Shown here in pieces: positions 13,522-25,744 of a DNA stretch of 64,000 nt. The DNA is taken from positions 39,618,001 to 39,682,000 of the forward strand of contig NC_091046.1 in assembly GCF_963966145.1 (NCBI RefSeq). Reading direction: 5' to 3'. Each line of letters begins with the position of its first letter. Within the stretch, counting starts at the first letter, position 1. This DNA is from Tenebrio molitor. Lineage: Eukaryota; Arthropoda; Insecta; Coleoptera; Tenebrionidae. The notes beneath the pieces are model-generated. The model made no database searches. It had not been told where the DNA came from and was given only the letters and a program-made list of their open reading frames with translations. The position numbers and the translations under genes are program-made.

Positions 13522-15426
13522 CGAATTATGGCCGATAAGACCTGGCGATAATAAAGCAATAAAATTACAGAAAGAGCTTTGCAAGTATCTTTTATCTGCT
13601 TAGACGGTTTTTATTGTTTTCGGAGGTGCAGTTGCCGTGATAAATTGGACAATTTCCTCCGACTTGATAAGTAAAACATCATCGAAAATGTCAAACTGTA
13701 AAATTCAAGGGATCAATCTTGTAAAGTTGCCATTTTAATTAAACGCCCGAACAGAAGTCAGCTTTTCGTTGGCCATCCTTTGTACCCATCGCGGCGATAA
13801 ATAAACCCTTCTGCAGCATTACGACGAAAAAACAAACAACATAATGTTGATTACATGTAGCGGAAAAGATAACGATCACAACTACACATAAATCACAAGT
13901 TTAGCATTACACCAATTATTGGACATAGAAATGACTTAATCGGCGAGCTTTTATTCGTACAACAATTTTTTCTTTCGTGTGTATTACCACTCAAGGTGAA
14001 CATAAAACGTGAAAAAATCCACAGTAATTTCTTTTACGTTTCGACGCTTCCGCTTTTTTAGTACGATCTAATACATCCCGAGATTTTTCTATTGCCGCTT
14101 TGTTGCGATTTTCTCTCTCTAATTATTATTTATTTTTTACGTTCCACTTTCCCTTCGTGGTCTTTCAATTTCGTTTAGGTTGTTCGAAAGAATTTTCTCG
14201 TTACTTTTTATTTGGCCCCACTAGTTTATACCCTTTGTCACTTTTTTTATTCCTGCAATGTTGATTCCCTACCCTCAAATAATGTGACGTATGTGTCGCT
14301 TGTTTTATTTTATTCTTACTTCTCTGCCTTATGCTGTTTTATTATGACGCTATCAAATTTTTCTTGCCATATTACACCTCTCCGGTCCTCTTGCATACAC
14401 AACAGTTTCATTTTGGAAGCTTGATTGGTACCAATTTCTCTCATCCAACCACTCCAACGAACTTGTCAACAAATTCTAGACAAAAATGAGATTTATTCCC
14501 TAATCATGTAACTCCTTCTTTGTTTTCATTATTGTCACTACTTTACAAAACACTCTTTGGATTTTTCAAATACGAAAATCTCATATTTATAAACTTCTTT
14601 TTTTAGTAGACCTGTGTTAATGTTCTGACTACTAAAGTTCCACCTCTAAAATAATCAGAAATTAAACTTCAAGAACTGCTTCTCCTACTATAATTTTATC
14701 GAAAGATCATAAAACTTTATTTGCCATTTGAAAAGGCTTTATTACACACTCCAAAAGCAAGAGCGAGCTCCATAAATTCACCTCCCAAATCTAATATGCA
14801 ATCATTTCAGTAAAATAACTTTATTCCCGATAAAAAAATAACACTTAAACATAAAACATCAAATTATACCGGTTTTGTCCTTTTTAGAATTTTTACTGCA
14901 ATAGATCCATCTAATAAAATTAGTTGTAGAAATCTGTACCTCACACTTCTGAGATAAAATCTAAGAAACATTTATTGGACAACACCTGTTGAAGTAAATA
15001 TTGACCATCCTTGTAATTATGAGAACATAAATTCGTGGTTCCATGATTCGTTTCTTAAATATACGGTAACTCTTTTTTTCTATTTATTTTTTTTAAATTG
15101 AAACACTATGTAGAAGTATAAAATTAGCTGAGTAATGTTGTTCTTTTAAATATTTTTACCCTCCATAAAATGCAAAAAGACAACCTGCCCTGAAACGTAC
15201 AAATTAAGAAAATAATGAGTTATTAATGTTTTAATTGAAAACATGTTGTGTTTTTGTTTACTTCGTTAATTTTTTTTACTTTGTGCACGTTTCGAAAATG
15301 TGCTGGTCATATTTTCTCGAACCGACAAATTCCGACCAGTCATGATATTGTGCAGATCTGGAGTCCCTCGTCTGCTGCACCCGACATGTCATACAGAAAA
15401 ATGTAATCAAGAGCGTGGTCACGTAC
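13522..15426. other. No gene seen
   Basis: AT-rich. A frame at 14212-14424 is Cys/Phe/Ser-rich with no family. Nothing else stands out. Confidence 0.3.
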
Positions 15427-15511
15427 CCTGGGACCGCCCATGAGTACCACGCGATTTCGTCTTTCTGAAATGTGTTCTTCACCGATCGAATTCGACTCTT
15501 CACCTCGGTTG
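15427..15511 (-). CDS. Tentative exon with Ras-family P-loop start
   Basis: On the minus strand a short open stretch ends GEEHISERRNRVVLMGGPR followed directly by GTACGTG, a good splice donor after AGG. RVVLMGGPR(VGK) is how several insect Ras-like small GTPases begin, with the G1 loop completed in the next exon. The open frame starts after a stop at about 15512 and has no upstream ATG, so an acceptor would be needed. A following exon beginning VGKS/T was not found by eye at lower coordinates. A longer overlapping frame (15276-15503) reads through in another phase with no family match. Treat as a hypothesis. Confidence 0.22.
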
Positions 15512-16414
15512 GTTAATTAGCTTTGCCAATTATTTCCGCTGGTTTAATGGCTGCCTCAAGTCTGCTAGAAAAGCTTATACAAGACACAACCGGCGGTGGA
15601 GGAAGAGGAGGAGGTTTTCCGCACAACCGACGGCATTACGTGAGCTACCGTCAGGATGTTGCAAGAGCAATCTTACGCAGGACCCGAAATCAATTAAAAT
15701 AATTATAACAGAGAAACTTCAGTGTGTCATATCCCGGTGGAGGCGTGATGGCACTCAACAAACTTACACCGTCCTGCGGATGTAGCAAATCGTGTTTGAT
15801 TTATTAGTAAACCGTGCACATTTTGCGGTATGGCTGAAATAGAAGGAAATATGAGGGTAGTTGCGGTTACATTTGTCAACGCCAATCCGTTTCTATTTTC
15901 GTGTGTGCGTGAGAGCATGCATTTGCGAATGTATACACTCTGGAATATATCATGTGTAGGTATACGTAGATCGATACAGGGTGATCACGATCTGCTCGTA
16001 TTGGAAATCAAAGTGGTCGGGGTTGAAAAGGGTTGTCGTTGAAGTAGATGTTTCAGGTTCAGATCGGACAAATTTATCATGTGCATAAAGTGGGTCTCGA
16101 GGAGTTGGACACGGATTTCAACGAAATAAATCATACAAGATGCAACTGAAGTCGCCAACTTTGAAGTCTGCAGGCGGTACCGAAAAAGTAAAAAAAGAAA
16201 AAAAAAAAGAATTTGCAACAAAAAAACCTAGTAAAGGAGCGATTTAATAAAAGTAACAGGTAGATAATAAAAAATAAAAATTACAAAAAATACTTTGTAA
16301 AAGAAAGTATGTATGGTTAAGATTAAAAAAAATATTTTTCATGTACATTCTCCTGTAGAGTCTTAACAAAGGAAAATTTTGCAATTGGAATTTTTTCTCT
16401 TTTCTTTTAGTAGA
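15512..16414. other. No gene seen
   Basis: Overlapping short frames on both strands (15727-16221) include a Phe/Leu-rich start, but none has a motif or conserved context. A GGAGGAAGAGGAGGAGG purine tract lies at 15598-15615. Confidence 0.3.
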
Positions 16415-16479
16415 ATCAAGAGTAGAAGTGAGTCTTTTTGTGCTGAGCCCAGACATTGATGGCTGAGACGAAGGCGAGA
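16415..16479 (+). repeat. 65-bp dispersed repeat, copy 1 of 3
   Basis: AAGAGTAGAAGTGAGTCTTT followed by TTGTGCTGAGCCCAGACATT and GAGACGAAGGCGAG. Other copies at 16775-16837 (direct) and 19259-19317 (inverted). Confidence 0.7.
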
Positions 16480-16578
16480 CTACATATTGCGTATTATTTA
16501 GAATACAAAAATTTATTCAGAAAAAACAAAAATATCAGCAGCTAGTTTTTCTGAGGGTTTGTAGATTGTATGTACTAT

Positions 16579-16621
16579 CTGACCTGACCTGACCTGACCT
16601 GACCTGACCTGACCTGACCTG
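16579..16621 (-). repeat. Interstitial (TCAGG)n telomere-type repeat
   Basis: Eight uninterrupted GACCT units (16581-16620) plus flanking CT and G, a 43-bp tract. The reverse complement is (TCAGG)n, the telomeric repeat reported for Tribolium castaneum and other beetles in place of the insect TTAGG. This short internal block fits chromosomal break repair or chance expansion rather than a chromosome end. Confidence 0.85.
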
Positions 16622-16754
16622 CTACAAAATATAAAACATCTGCTTAGGCTGTTGCGGTACAGTAACGTAATGTTCCTTGTAAGGGCAGTACCTAATTCTT
16701 CTTCGAATTTAGTCTCCTTAAGCTATATATTTAAGAAGTTTGAATAACAGAATA

Positions 16755-16865
16755 GCAATAGTAGATTATATCAGCAAGAGTAGAAGTGAGTCTTTTTGTG
16801 CTAAGCCCAGACATTGAAGACCGAGACGAAGGCGAGGTCGCAACTGGGCGATAATCTACTATTGC
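16755..16865. repeat. Palindromic element holding 65-bp repeat copy 2
   Basis: Perfect 15-bp arms GCAATAGTAGATTAT (16755-16769) and ATAATCTACTATTGC (16851-16865) enclose repeat copy 2 (16775-16837) and GAGGTCGCAACTGGGCG. This suggests the dispersed 65-bp repeat is the core of a small inverted-repeat element. Confidence 0.65.
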
Positions 16866-18303
16866 GTTTAGAAATTATTTAGATGAAGTTGCGAATACCA
16901 AAATTTGTTGTTGTCTTAACGTCAAGCCATTATTTATAGAATATAGATTATAGAAAAAACGATAGTTATTATCATTCAGAAATCTACTAGCATGTCTTAA
17001 ATTGTACGGTATATTTTTGTTTACTTTTCTCAGGTAATAAAGTAATAAATTTTACAAAAAATGTTATTATAGTCATGCATGAATCAGAAACATGGCGTTC
17101 TATTTAAAAATGTGAATTGCGACGTACTTATAGTGTCACGTAACATTCTGGCCATTTTAATAACCCCATAACTCTATTTTAAGATCACCATAAATAAAAA
17201 ATTGAGCTGTTTCGTGAATTTTTCAAAAAGTTTTTATATTCATCAGACGAAATTTACCCGTACTCAGTTTGAAAAGTGCCCTGTTGCTAACTTGTGAAAA
17301 AACGGTCGCTGGCGTTGTTTGTAATAATGCCGAAACCTTGAAAAGCTCTTAGAAACTTTACGAATTATTTAACATCTCGACGAATTAAAAACCGTTTCAA
17401 ATGAATATTTAAATGGTTGACGTTACAAATTCCTCGTTTTATCCAATTTTGGTTGTTCGTAAGAAATTATCGTTAAAGCTGCGGCGTTGCATTTACCCTA
17501 GACTCTCATTTACCTGTTAACAAGAACTAAAGATGTAAAAATCTTATAATTTGTGCAAGCGCGTCGTAAAACTAAACTTGATGAAAGTACACGGTTAAAC
17601 TACGTCGGCGTAAATTACAGTTAGGGCACTACATATTTTACACCAACAGACGTGATAAGTTTGTGCAATTAAATTTTTTTGAGAAAAATGTAATAATTCT
17701 GACTAACAGCGAACACGGTGAACTTTCTAATTAAAATAATTATTATTTATACTCCTCGGTAACACGTGTGTAAGTATTTTATGTGTTCTAAGGGACCGAA
17801 AGTTTCAACTTTTGATAAACTAGCAGAGTTGGGAACGTAAATGATGAAGTTCTGGCCTAAAAGGAAACGGGTTGAAGTTTTATTAACCTCTAAAATGTGG
17901 AGTACGGGGTGCATCAAACTATAGAACTAGAATAAAACACGGACTGTTTATTATTCCATTTTACGATCAGACGTATTTTATTGAAATCAACTAGTTTGTA
18001 AAAGCAATTGCTCTGTCGGTTATAAATAGGTTTATCGCTTGCGACGTGACTATCAATATCCAATTTCATATAGTGCAGTTTTAGACATCAACTTGCTGAA
18101 TGACGTCGCTGACGACTACAATGTACGGTGTGATGCTGCAAACTAAACCAGTTGACTTATTACTAGACATGACATAATAAGGTATGAATCCGATTGCATA
18201 AACTTGTTTCAAAAGCAAATACAAGACTGTCAAACAAATAATTTGTGGAAAGTTTAATTTAAGATGTTATTTTTATTTTTGAGTAGTCGTTTATAACGTC
18301 ACT
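16866..18303. other. No gene seen
   Basis: Low-GC, no supported frame or repeat. Confidence 0.3.
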
Positions 18304-18654
18304 CTATTGTGTTAGGTGTGTAATTATGTCAATACGTTTAGTCCTTACCGAGCTTTTGTATTGCATGGAGAACTTTTTCCTTCTTTGCAGCATTAAAATT
18401 TCTCTTTGTAAGGTGGGTCGGAGGACGAGTACGAATAAAGGGAAAATTTCCATTGAACTTGATTTTACAATCTTTTGATGCAACATATTCACAACTTTAC
18501 AGATACAACTTATAGGATCGTAAAGTTGTTTGTCATCCGATGTTTCAAGTATACAAAGACTTGCAAATAATTTAGTCTCCACAACTAATTGGTCAATAAC
18601 AGAAAGAAAGACCTTGACGTTGAAATGACGTTGAGCACCGGAAATAAAACTCAT
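18304..18654 (-). pseudogene. hAT-derived ZMYM1-like fragment
   Basis: The 116-residue minus-strand frame begins RHFNVKVFLSVIDQLVVETK, which resembles the V.VFLP.ID.L..EL segment found between the catalytic residues and the dimerisation domain in insect zinc finger MYM-type 1-like hAT proteins. The rest (ETSDDKQLYDPISCICKVV) is weakly compatible. No BED finger, catalytic motif or hATC end is seen next to it on this strand. Treated as a transposase remnant; a host exon cannot be excluded. Confidence 0.4.
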
Positions 18655-18888
18655 TATTACGGAATAAATTCATTTGCTCATTTTTAAAATTAGACATCTT
18701 GTTAATTTTGTGAATAAAATAATAAATGAAGACCTTGTTAAAAATTAATATTAAACTTATTATAATTTACTAATAAAATATTTTATCGTATCATTAACGA
18801 TTATGATCACTTTATGTTACACATTTATTGATAATTACGAAGACCATAATAGTCGAATAACTCAGCTTCCTTAGTTACTTATAATACG

Positions 18889-18945
18889 TTAGTTAGTCAT
18901 ATAATACATTAGTTACGCGCTCATAATACGTTAGATACAATGATA
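18889..18945 (+). repeat. Short tandem of ATAATACGTTAGTTA-like units
   Basis: Three imperfect units, ATAATACGTTAGTTA, ATAATACATTAGTTA and ATAATACGTTAGATA, spaced by 3-10 bp. Confidence 0.6.
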
Positions 18946-18949
18946 CGAT

Positions 18950-19085
18950 AAAGCTTGAAACATAACTCGAATATTACCTATGGGATTTAAACAACGCTCG
19001 GAGCTCGGCCACTCGGCTAATCGCCTCGTCACCTGGCAACGTCCTCGCATATTATAAATCCCATCATCTTCTCGTTATATTAATA
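18950..19085. repeat. Degraded palindromic element with CTCGG-rich centre
   Basis: ATGGGATTTAAACAACG near 18981 faces ATTATAAATCCCAT near 19052, with CGCTCGGAGCTCGGCCACTC in between. Looks like the palindromic group at 3313, 31039 and 40269. Confidence 0.4.
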
Positions 19086-19258
19086 GCTACAAAATAAAAA
19101 CTTCACTTTTTTTGCTCCAAACAATACTGGAGTACTCACAAAAGTCTCCCAAATTTGCTCATTTGTGACGTTCTGGTAGCAAACATTGCAAAAGAATTTG
19201 TTACATATCACAGACTACAGTAGAAGGTCTTTTTCTGTTTGCCCCAGTTGCCGGCGTC

Positions 19259-19317
19259 GACTTTCTCACGGTCTTCAATCTCTGGGCTTAGCACAAAAAG
19301 ACTCACTTCTACTCTTA
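19259..19317 (-). repeat. 65-bp dispersed repeat, copy 3 (inverted)
   Basis: GGTCTTCAATCTCTGGGCTT, AGCACAAAAAGACTCACTTC and TACTCT are the reverse complement of the copies at 16415 and 16775. CCCCAGTTGCCGGCGTCGAC beside it matches the wider element around copy 2. Confidence 0.65.
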
Positions 19318-20284
19318 GTGATATAATAAATAATAATAAAATAATTTGTACATTTTTTGAAAAAACATTAAAAATTGAAAGAACACAGTAACGTAGTAGA
19401 GTGCACGAAATAGTATCTATTATTTTGGTTTTGTGTGCGTCAGTTTTATTTCTTTCAATTTGTAGCACTAACACCCCAACTATCATTTTCTGCAATTCTT
19501 CAATAAGTCGCACTTAGTCCGTGTGAACCTGACATTTTGGAATCCTTATAGATCTTGGCAGTCAAAACTCCAAAGTTCTTCTTTTTTTAGGTTCAATATA
19601 CACGTACTAAAATTTTTACTTACTAGGGCTACACTACACTTTTCCTGTCTTGAGAAGATGAGAAACTTCTTTCTTTTTTACTTTTGCAGCGCCAGCGTTG
19701 AGAGATTTTCAACAATTTGTTAAAATAAGCTATGTACAAATGCATGTCTTAAGTCCTTACTGACGGTATTTCATTTCTAAAATTGCTTCGTTGTTTTTTA
19801 GTTTTGAGGTTTTGTAATCACGAAAATATCTGTTTCGTAAAATTAAACGAGATGGTTTTTATATTTAGATGTAAAATTTTCATTTGTTCCATAATTGTGC
19901 AAAATTATTCTGCTGGAGAAAGCAAGACCACCGCAACCACACCATCATTAAAGTTATACAAAAACTGCATGAAAAGTGTATTAATTAATTTAGAAACGCG
20001 GACTGGTAGCAGGAAAATTATGGAGATCCACCCCATTAGATTTTTTACAAGTTTATATCAAACGCAAGGTCTACTTCAATTGGTCAGTTACATTAAAGGA
20101 ATTGGAAGAAATAATCCAGAACTAAATGAGGGCTACTTCTAAAATGTTGGCTCTGAGTGGTTATCGTATTACCAAGAAGAAAATAGCAATTATTTCAATA
20201 ATTACTTTGATCATTTGATTTTTGTTTAGGTGTTGTTGAAAGAAGCTTCTTTGGTTTCAGTCAGTCCTAAGACTCCTAAGATCA
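19318..20284. other. No supported gene; one open frame of 119 codons
   Basis: Frame 19783-20142 on the + strand (GESKTTATTPSLKLYKNCMK in its middle) has no motif I recognise and no clear splice sites. SASVERFST at about 19690-19717 faintly resembles a hAT C-terminal motif but is followed at once by a stop. Nothing is claimed for either. Confidence 0.25.
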
Positions 20285-20286
20285 TA

Positions 20287-21147
20287 CAGTGTGGAAACCA
20301 CTTATGGAATAAATTCAGTAATTTCAAAACTAATGACATTTTTCAAAAACGCTGAAACAGGTCGATTTTAATTTCTCATGGTGCTTATTTTAAGTTGCTT
20401 CAGTTGTTCATGACATCATCCATTTTTGAGCTATGACGTCATCACCATTTTTTTTTAAATGACAACACTGACTTTTTTCTTCCTTTTCTGATAGACCTTA
20501 CTACTACCTAAACGATTAATGAAAAAAATTGGTACCTTAGATAACAATTTTTTTGAGAAAATGACAAATTTTACTTCAAAAATGTTATTTAATTTTTAAT
20601 GTAAAAATTTTAATTGACCTTAAACAGAAACAAATAAACATCTAAGGTTAACAATAAAATGTAACGCAAATGTTGAAAATATCCCCCGCCAACTTTTGGC
20701 ACTGTACACCGCGCTCAATAATGTCAGGGCTGATTTGTTCAATTTCAGCGCGAATTCTCTGTCACAAATCTTCTAAATTGTTTGGTCTATTAAAGTAAAC
20801 CCTCAATTTTAAATAACCACATAGAAAAAAAAGTACATTAAAACTTAAATTAAATTTTGAAATAAAATTTGTTATTTTCTCAAAAAATTGTTATATAAGG
20901 TACCAATTTTTTTCATTCATCGTTTAGGTAGTAGGAAGGTCTATCAGAAAGAGAAGAAAAAAGTGGGGGTTGTCATTTAAAAAAATTGGTGATGACGTCT
21001 TAGCTCAAAAATGGATGACGTCATGAACAAGTGAAGTAACTTAAAATAAGCATTATTAAAAACAAAAATTGACCTGTTTCAGCGTTTTCAGCAAATGTCA
21101 TTAGTTTTGACATTACTGAATATATTCCATAAGTAATTTCCACACTG
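20287..21147. mobile_element. 861-bp Tc1/mariner-type deletion derivative with ~330-bp TIRs
   Basis: It is flanked by TA (20285-20286 and 21148-21149) and starts CAGTGTGGAAA. Inverted arms of about 330 bp pair with scattered mismatches; shared words include TGACGTCATCACCATTTTTT, GACCTGTTTCAGCGTTTT and GATAGACCTTACTACTACCT in variant forms. The short centre keeps the end of a mariner-like transposase, annotated separately. Such long TIRs around a transposase stump indicate an internal deletion derivative. Confidence 0.85.
20649..20781 (-). pseudogene. Tc1/mariner-like transposase C-terminal stump
   Basis: Minus-strand reading gives NLEDL-stop-QRIRAEIEQISPDI, then IERGVQCQKLAGDIF and a stop at about 20649. 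This matches the usual end of mariner-like (IS630 superfamily) transposases, N...L..RIR.EI..I.PD.I..... One in-frame stop and a shortened tail show it is dead. Confidence 0.6.
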
Positions 21148-21149
21148 TA

Positions 21150-24100
21150 TAAGGTACGTGAGCATAGGTTAGAATTTGATGATCTTTCCAAATCTGAAAA
21201 AAATTAGGGAATAACCTTTGAGAAAAGGGTGATGACGTTATTGTGAGGAAACGGAAAGGGGAGTAAAACGAAAGTTTTTTCTTTGCGACAAATTCAACAG
21301 AAAAGAAAATGTTTTAACATAATTTCAAGTCTCAATGATTAAACTAAATCAGGAGATAATCAATTTAAGGAATGACCTTTGCCTTTATAATTGAATTGTC
21401 CGATGTTTTACCATTTCGTATAGAAACGAATTGTCATCACGATGAATGCTAAGTAAACAATTAAATCAGTCGAATGTAATTACTTTAATGTATAAGTAAT
21501 TCATTCTGTGGTAATTCCATTATGATTGTCAAATTTTTTTTTGAAAATATTTTAACAAAAACATGTAAAACTCATTTTGGTTCCACGCAAACTGCTTAAT
21601 GTTTGTCTACAAAATTTTCGGTTAAACCGTTCGTTAAATTAAATTAAACTATTGTATCGACATTGTATAATAAAAATTTACTATTCGGTCAACATTCTGT
21701 AGATAGTGTCTGGAGTCGGTGGCATTTATCGAATATTGCAGACACGACGCGAATTTATTCTGGGCCATTCTTCATGCGAAACGGCCGAAGACTTCCATGT
21801 TTACAGATAACTCTATCTATCTTCGAAGAATAAAAAACAAAATCGTTAGTTTTCATATCAAATATTTCAGTGGCTTTGTCATTGTAACAAAGGCGAATGT
21901 GTCCCCCAGGACTCAACAACTGAAATAAGTAGAAGCGGATTCGCCTACTTACTTGATTTAGAACTGAACTTTGTGTAAAGTTTACACAGAGTTATTCCAA
22001 TTCGGAAGTACATCTTAAATTGTAATTACTTTGTGCATATTTAGTGGATACCGCGTGTTTTTAACGTCCTCGGGGAGGAAATGAATCAGACCGGTGTCTT
22101 CGTATTTTACTTCGACTTTATTGGCTGGTTAATTTGTTCCAACCTCGGTTTAAATCCCAACTGAAAATTCACTAATAGACACGGACTTGGCACGCAAAAT
22201 CGACAGATTTTTTCCCGTTCTCTCATTATCTTGGCTTTGTTTAGAAGGACGCTTACCTTTTTAAGTGCACGCCTGGAAACTGTGTGAATGCGGGTATCTG
22301 CGAACAATAAACTTTGTTAAGTGGAAATGTTCAAAGAAAACTTCTAATTTATACCAGCAATTATGCAGTCTTTAGAAGTGTTAATAAACTAGAAGAGGAA
22401 AGAATCTGGAGCTGGAATTTATTGCGGGTTTGTACACCCAAATTAACATTAAAGTTGTTTTTAAGAACCAGAAGTTGATTAAAAACTAATTTATTTGGGC
22501 CGGACGAAAGGTAAACCGCCAGTTTTTGCCAAGGCGGCTCAAAATTTATTGTCAATTTACATCTGCTCATATTAAAGTGATGATTATTTTACAAGATGTG
22601 GAAGAATTTATCGGGATTTTCGATCGTTTATTTGAAAATGAATCGCCGTGGCAGGGCGACCGCCGTTGGTTTGGCGCAGCCACGATATTTTATTCGAATT
22701 TTAACGACCTGTCAACAATTTAAATCTTCGGAATTTTTTGAATATCGATGCAGTCACATTGCGTTATTTATGTTGATAAACAGTGTTTGCTTTCGAATTT
22801 GTCTTTCCAATTCCCACATTTATATCCAAGATATGTTTAAAATCAAGTTAAGATTTTTGTCTGCAACTAGCGTCCCATCGTTGGTCCATTCAATCTCTCA
22901 AGGTAATTAGTTGGATCTTATCTTCAGTATGGTATCAAGAAAATTCAATCAGGAGAATTTGACTGTTAAATTACCAGAAAATGGAACCTCGCAAAGTATT
23001 AGGTATAACCATTTTTTCAGAAGGAATGAATTTTAAAACGATAATTTATTCCTAAGTAAATGAATATATTTTATTCTAAATAAACTATTTCTTCTCAATT
23101 AATTTTGTCGCTTTTATTCTGAAGCTTCAACATTAGTTTACTAATTGTAATAAGTAGTCCCTATTTTGATATTTTGAAATTCTAATTCTGTTATTTATAA
23201 TAGAATAAAAATAGATTCAGGTAAATTGTTTTAACTGAAAAAGTACTCGTACATTAGTGATAAAAATGTTTCACCATATGAAATGTTAAGTGAACATCCC
23301 TATATTAATTTTGACAAAAATAAAATGTTTTCAAGTCTTGCCACATTTAGTGTAACAAATTATTATTATTATTATTATCTTCTACAAAAAAGAAGATAAA
23401 ATTGTTTTAATATTTTTACCTGATCTTTTATGACTACTTAACAACATACTGCTAAGCTGCTCCATAAATTTTGGGCCACCCTGTATATTTAATTTATTAA
23501 TCAAAGTACTGTCTCTTCATTTGCCAATCGGTGCAAATTTCTTTAGAATACCTACAGGATTTATATTTTTGTTTGATAATGATAACATCGTCTCTGAACA
23601 GTGACAGCACCGAAAATGCATAAAGCGCTCTCGTTACTTCTTTCATTTTACAGAAAGAACTATTCAAACTTTCTGGAACAGCAAAATTGTATAGACCGAT
23701 TAAAAATGCTAAATGGGCTCACTTTCGCAGAATACATAATTATTCACATTTCCAGTGATATTAATTTAAAATTGTTTCCCAAAAGACAGCATTAAAAAAA
23801 TAGCAATTTGTTCACTTATTAATAAATTGTTCGCGTGAAATGAAGTCATTAAATTTATAAAGCTTGTCCAGTTAAACACATTCAATTTGAGCTAGACTAG
23901 CGTTTGTCTGCAACAAAATTTATACGACCATTATAAAACTGCTCTTTAAAAATGAAACCACTCTGGCGCAGCGTTGACTAAAAAAAATTATAATGAAAGG
24001 CAAAAATAATGAGGAAAAATAAAAGATTCGGCCTGTTTTTAAACGGAATCAATTTAGACCAATTAAATGATTTAATATTTGTACTATTCCTCGCCATTAG

Positions 24101-25744
24101 CGAATCAGTCGCCTATTGTCTCAACGGACAAAGAAATTTTATAATTGTTATTAATTATCCCCTTCCAGTCATAAAAGGGATCTTTCTAATTATTCATGTG
24201 TCTATTCGAAAGTCGCAAGCTATTTTTAGTCCAAGTCAAATAACCAAACCTGCTTTTAAAATTCATCGAACTAAAATGTAATATATGGCATATTTAAGCC
24301 AAATGATATCATTAAAAATAATTGTTGTACGGTTTTGTGGTTCCTCTTTGATCTCCGGATCAGTTGCGCCTTTTCGAAATCGTCGCCGTAATCCAATAAA
24401 TAATTTCGAAAACTCGTCGGAATGGGAAACGGATGTGATTTTTAAAACTTCGCCAATCACCGAAGGCCACGTCAAAAATCATGGGCCCATCGTCGCTCGG
24501 CTAATGAGTCGCTTTATCACCGGTGTTGGTAATAAATGGTAGTTAGGTTAAGTCGCTCGGCAGTAGTTTAAGCGCGGGAGATAATGAGTGGAGTAAATTG
24601 TGGGGATGTATCAACTTAACACAGGTAACCCCGAGAGAGTGCATAAGTAAGTCGTTTGGAGCATTTATCAATTAGAATTACCACGTAATTACAAAAAGCA
24701 GAGTTGGAGTAAGTTAGGCGGCACATATTGTGCACTGCAGAAGAGACAACGGTGTCGTAATATGCCCCATATGAGCGCTTATAATGCAGAACACAAGTTT
24801 GCAAACTTTACATGTTGAGCAGACGTGGAGGAAAGACGGCATCGCTGTCAGTGTCTTTACAGCGCCGTGGAGACACCTAACTACTTACTTTCAAGGTATC
24901 TGAGCCAAAGCAATTAATGTCTAATTTCAGGAGCTTTGGCAATTTCGTGTAAAATCTTGGTTAATGTGACATTAAATTCGTAAGTTTGGGAGGAGCGACC
25001 CGGCGAAGGGATAATTAAAAAATGTACACATTCAGCGTGGGCGACGTTGTGAGTTATTGCGTCGGAGATGATCCTCTGTAATAAAAATGAGTGTGTTATT
25101 TGACTTTTTTTTAGTTAGGTACGATTTTATTGTGGCACCCTCACGTCACAACAATTCCAGCGCAGGGATTTATGGCAGGCCAACAAAAGATACGCCGTAA
25201 AATCAAATCAAACAAAATTATGACTATATTATATGGGTGTACCTATAAAGTAATATTTTACTGCGGTTCTTCCAAAAGTAAACATCAACAGGTATTTGAG
25301 TTGGAGGAAGAGGAAATTTTATGTTGCGCAAAGTGGCCGCAAGACTTTCGTTTCGTAAATTGACAGTGGAGGTTTATTGGCGCAGTGTTGTTTAGTTTTT
25401 TCATCAATACTAGCAAGATCTGTGGCCTTAATTTATGTTGAGTGTTTACTGTTCATTACAGTGGACTATTTTAGAACAGAAAAGGCCAAACAAAAATTAA
25501 GGCTAATAATTATCACGGCGATGTTGCCTATAAAATGCATTCATGTTGTTTTGTCATAATGGGAAGCCATGGATATTTTGCATTAAATTTGGTGGTAAAG
25601 CTGTCTGTTAAATTATGTTTGAGGTTATAAATAGCGTCAATGTCTAGTGCATTGTGAATTGTGCAACTTTTATACATAGGCCAATGAATTACATACATAT
25701 TACATTACAGGAAAATAATTAGAATAATAATGGAAATGTATTAT
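21150..25744. other. No gene seen
   Basis: Short frames only (21719, 22107, 22361, 22596, 24009, 24285, 25130, 25377), none with a recognised motif. An (ATT)n tract with an adjoining TATCTTCTACAAAAAAGAAGATA hairpin is at 23359-23400. GGCCACCCTGTATATTTAAT at 23474 looks like a solo TE end. Confidence 0.3.

Noticed and set aside
19783..20142. 119-codon + strand frame
   Set aside because: No motif, no splice context and no repeat support; length is possible by chance in AT-rich DNA.
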